Source of the DNA: Calliopum simillimum
Lineage: Eukaryota; Arthropoda; Insecta; Diptera; Lauxaniidae
Length of the DNA stretch: 64,000 nucleotides
Direction of reading: 5' to 3'
Assembly: GCA_951812925.1 (NCBI GenBank)
Contig: OX638368.1
Span: forward strand, 24,429,187 to 24,493,186
The position numbers and the translations under genes were made by a program. The notes below the pieces were generated by a model. The model did not search any database. It worked only from the letters and a program-made list of their open reading frames with translations, and had not been told where the DNA came from. Shown piece after piece: positions 63,667 through 64,000 of this stretch (positions are counted from its first letter, which is position 1; each line of letters opens with the position of its first letter).

Positions 63667-64000
63667 TTTACATGACCTTGCATACATTTTTGTTTTACCT
63701 GTAGTTAGATATTTGTAGTTGAATGGGAAAACATCTGCGTTTTAAAGCCTTTATAACTTTCATACTAAAAGTACAACGCAACGAAATCATCCCTTAAAAT
63801 TGCAACCCAAATGAAAAAAATCTAAAATTCCTGCGAAAACCAAATCCTTTGTACTATGCATATAAGTAGGTACTACATGTTAATATCCCTATGCGGCAAA
63901 ATTATTGATTTGCAAAATAAGCCAACAACAAATAGTTGTGGTAACAATACGTTTAAAATAAGTACATACATACAATCTGGTATACCCACAGCATTTTGCA
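63667..64000. other. Right end of window, nothing recognised
   Basis: AT-rich DNA with no frame, repeat end or RNA gene. Confidence 0.5.

Overview
This is a 64 kb window of AT-rich eukaryotic nuclear DNA from a fly. Short GT-AG introns (63-116 nt) alternate with very large ones, the proteins carry long CAA/CAG-coded Gln, Asn, Ser and His runs, and the two recognisable host genes match Drosophila proteins closely. The large introns full of Helitron/DINE-type elements and a rosa (DD41D) mariner suggest a higher dipteran with a larger genome than Drosophila melanogaster. The species cannot be fixed from the window alone.

Most of the window is one gene, Alhambra (Alh), the fly AF10/AF17 (MLLT10/MLLT6) homologue. 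I could join twelve coding exons in consistent phase on the + strand: 8011-8365, 8431-8627, 8691-9697, 9762-9855, 31994-32510, 32579-32984, 36522-38361, 40670-40868, 40985-41137, 47098-47572, 49334-50114 and 54163-54204. Together they encode about 2021 residues. The first exons carry the PHD and extended-PHD zinc module. Exons 8-9 carry the octapeptide motif and leucine zipper that in AF10 contact the H3K79 methyltransferase DOT1L. Two features stand out. A likely alternative first coding exon (21596-22075) would make a form lacking the PHD module. After the UGA stop at 54202-54204 the same frame stays open for 422 more codons (to 55473), which suggests stop-codon readthrough, an alternative splice that skips the UGA, or a second cistron.

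On the - strand at 60990-61337 is a two-exon e(y)2/ENY2 gene (94 aa), the small SAGA and TREX-2 subunit. It is convergent with Alh.

The rest is accessory DNA. Region by region: 1-8 kb holds a Helitron with a hairpin MITE inside it, a DINE-like element and a 39-bp minisatellite just upstream of the PHD exon. The 22 kb intron 4 (9.9-32 kb) holds several non-autonomous DNA elements, a 1.64 kb palindromic Tc1 element, PIF/Harbinger remnants, foldback MITEs and two LINE fragments. Introns 6-11 hold DINE/Helitron copies (one with a 128-bp tandem array), foldbacks, a mariner remnant and a LINE inserted in a DNA transposon. The right end, 57.8-64 kb, holds Helitron pieces, a LINE inserted in one of them, a foldback and an apparently intact rosa-type mariner. 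Most repeats inside Alh introns would be transcribed with the gene. Exon joins, repeat ends and family names were all worked out by eye.
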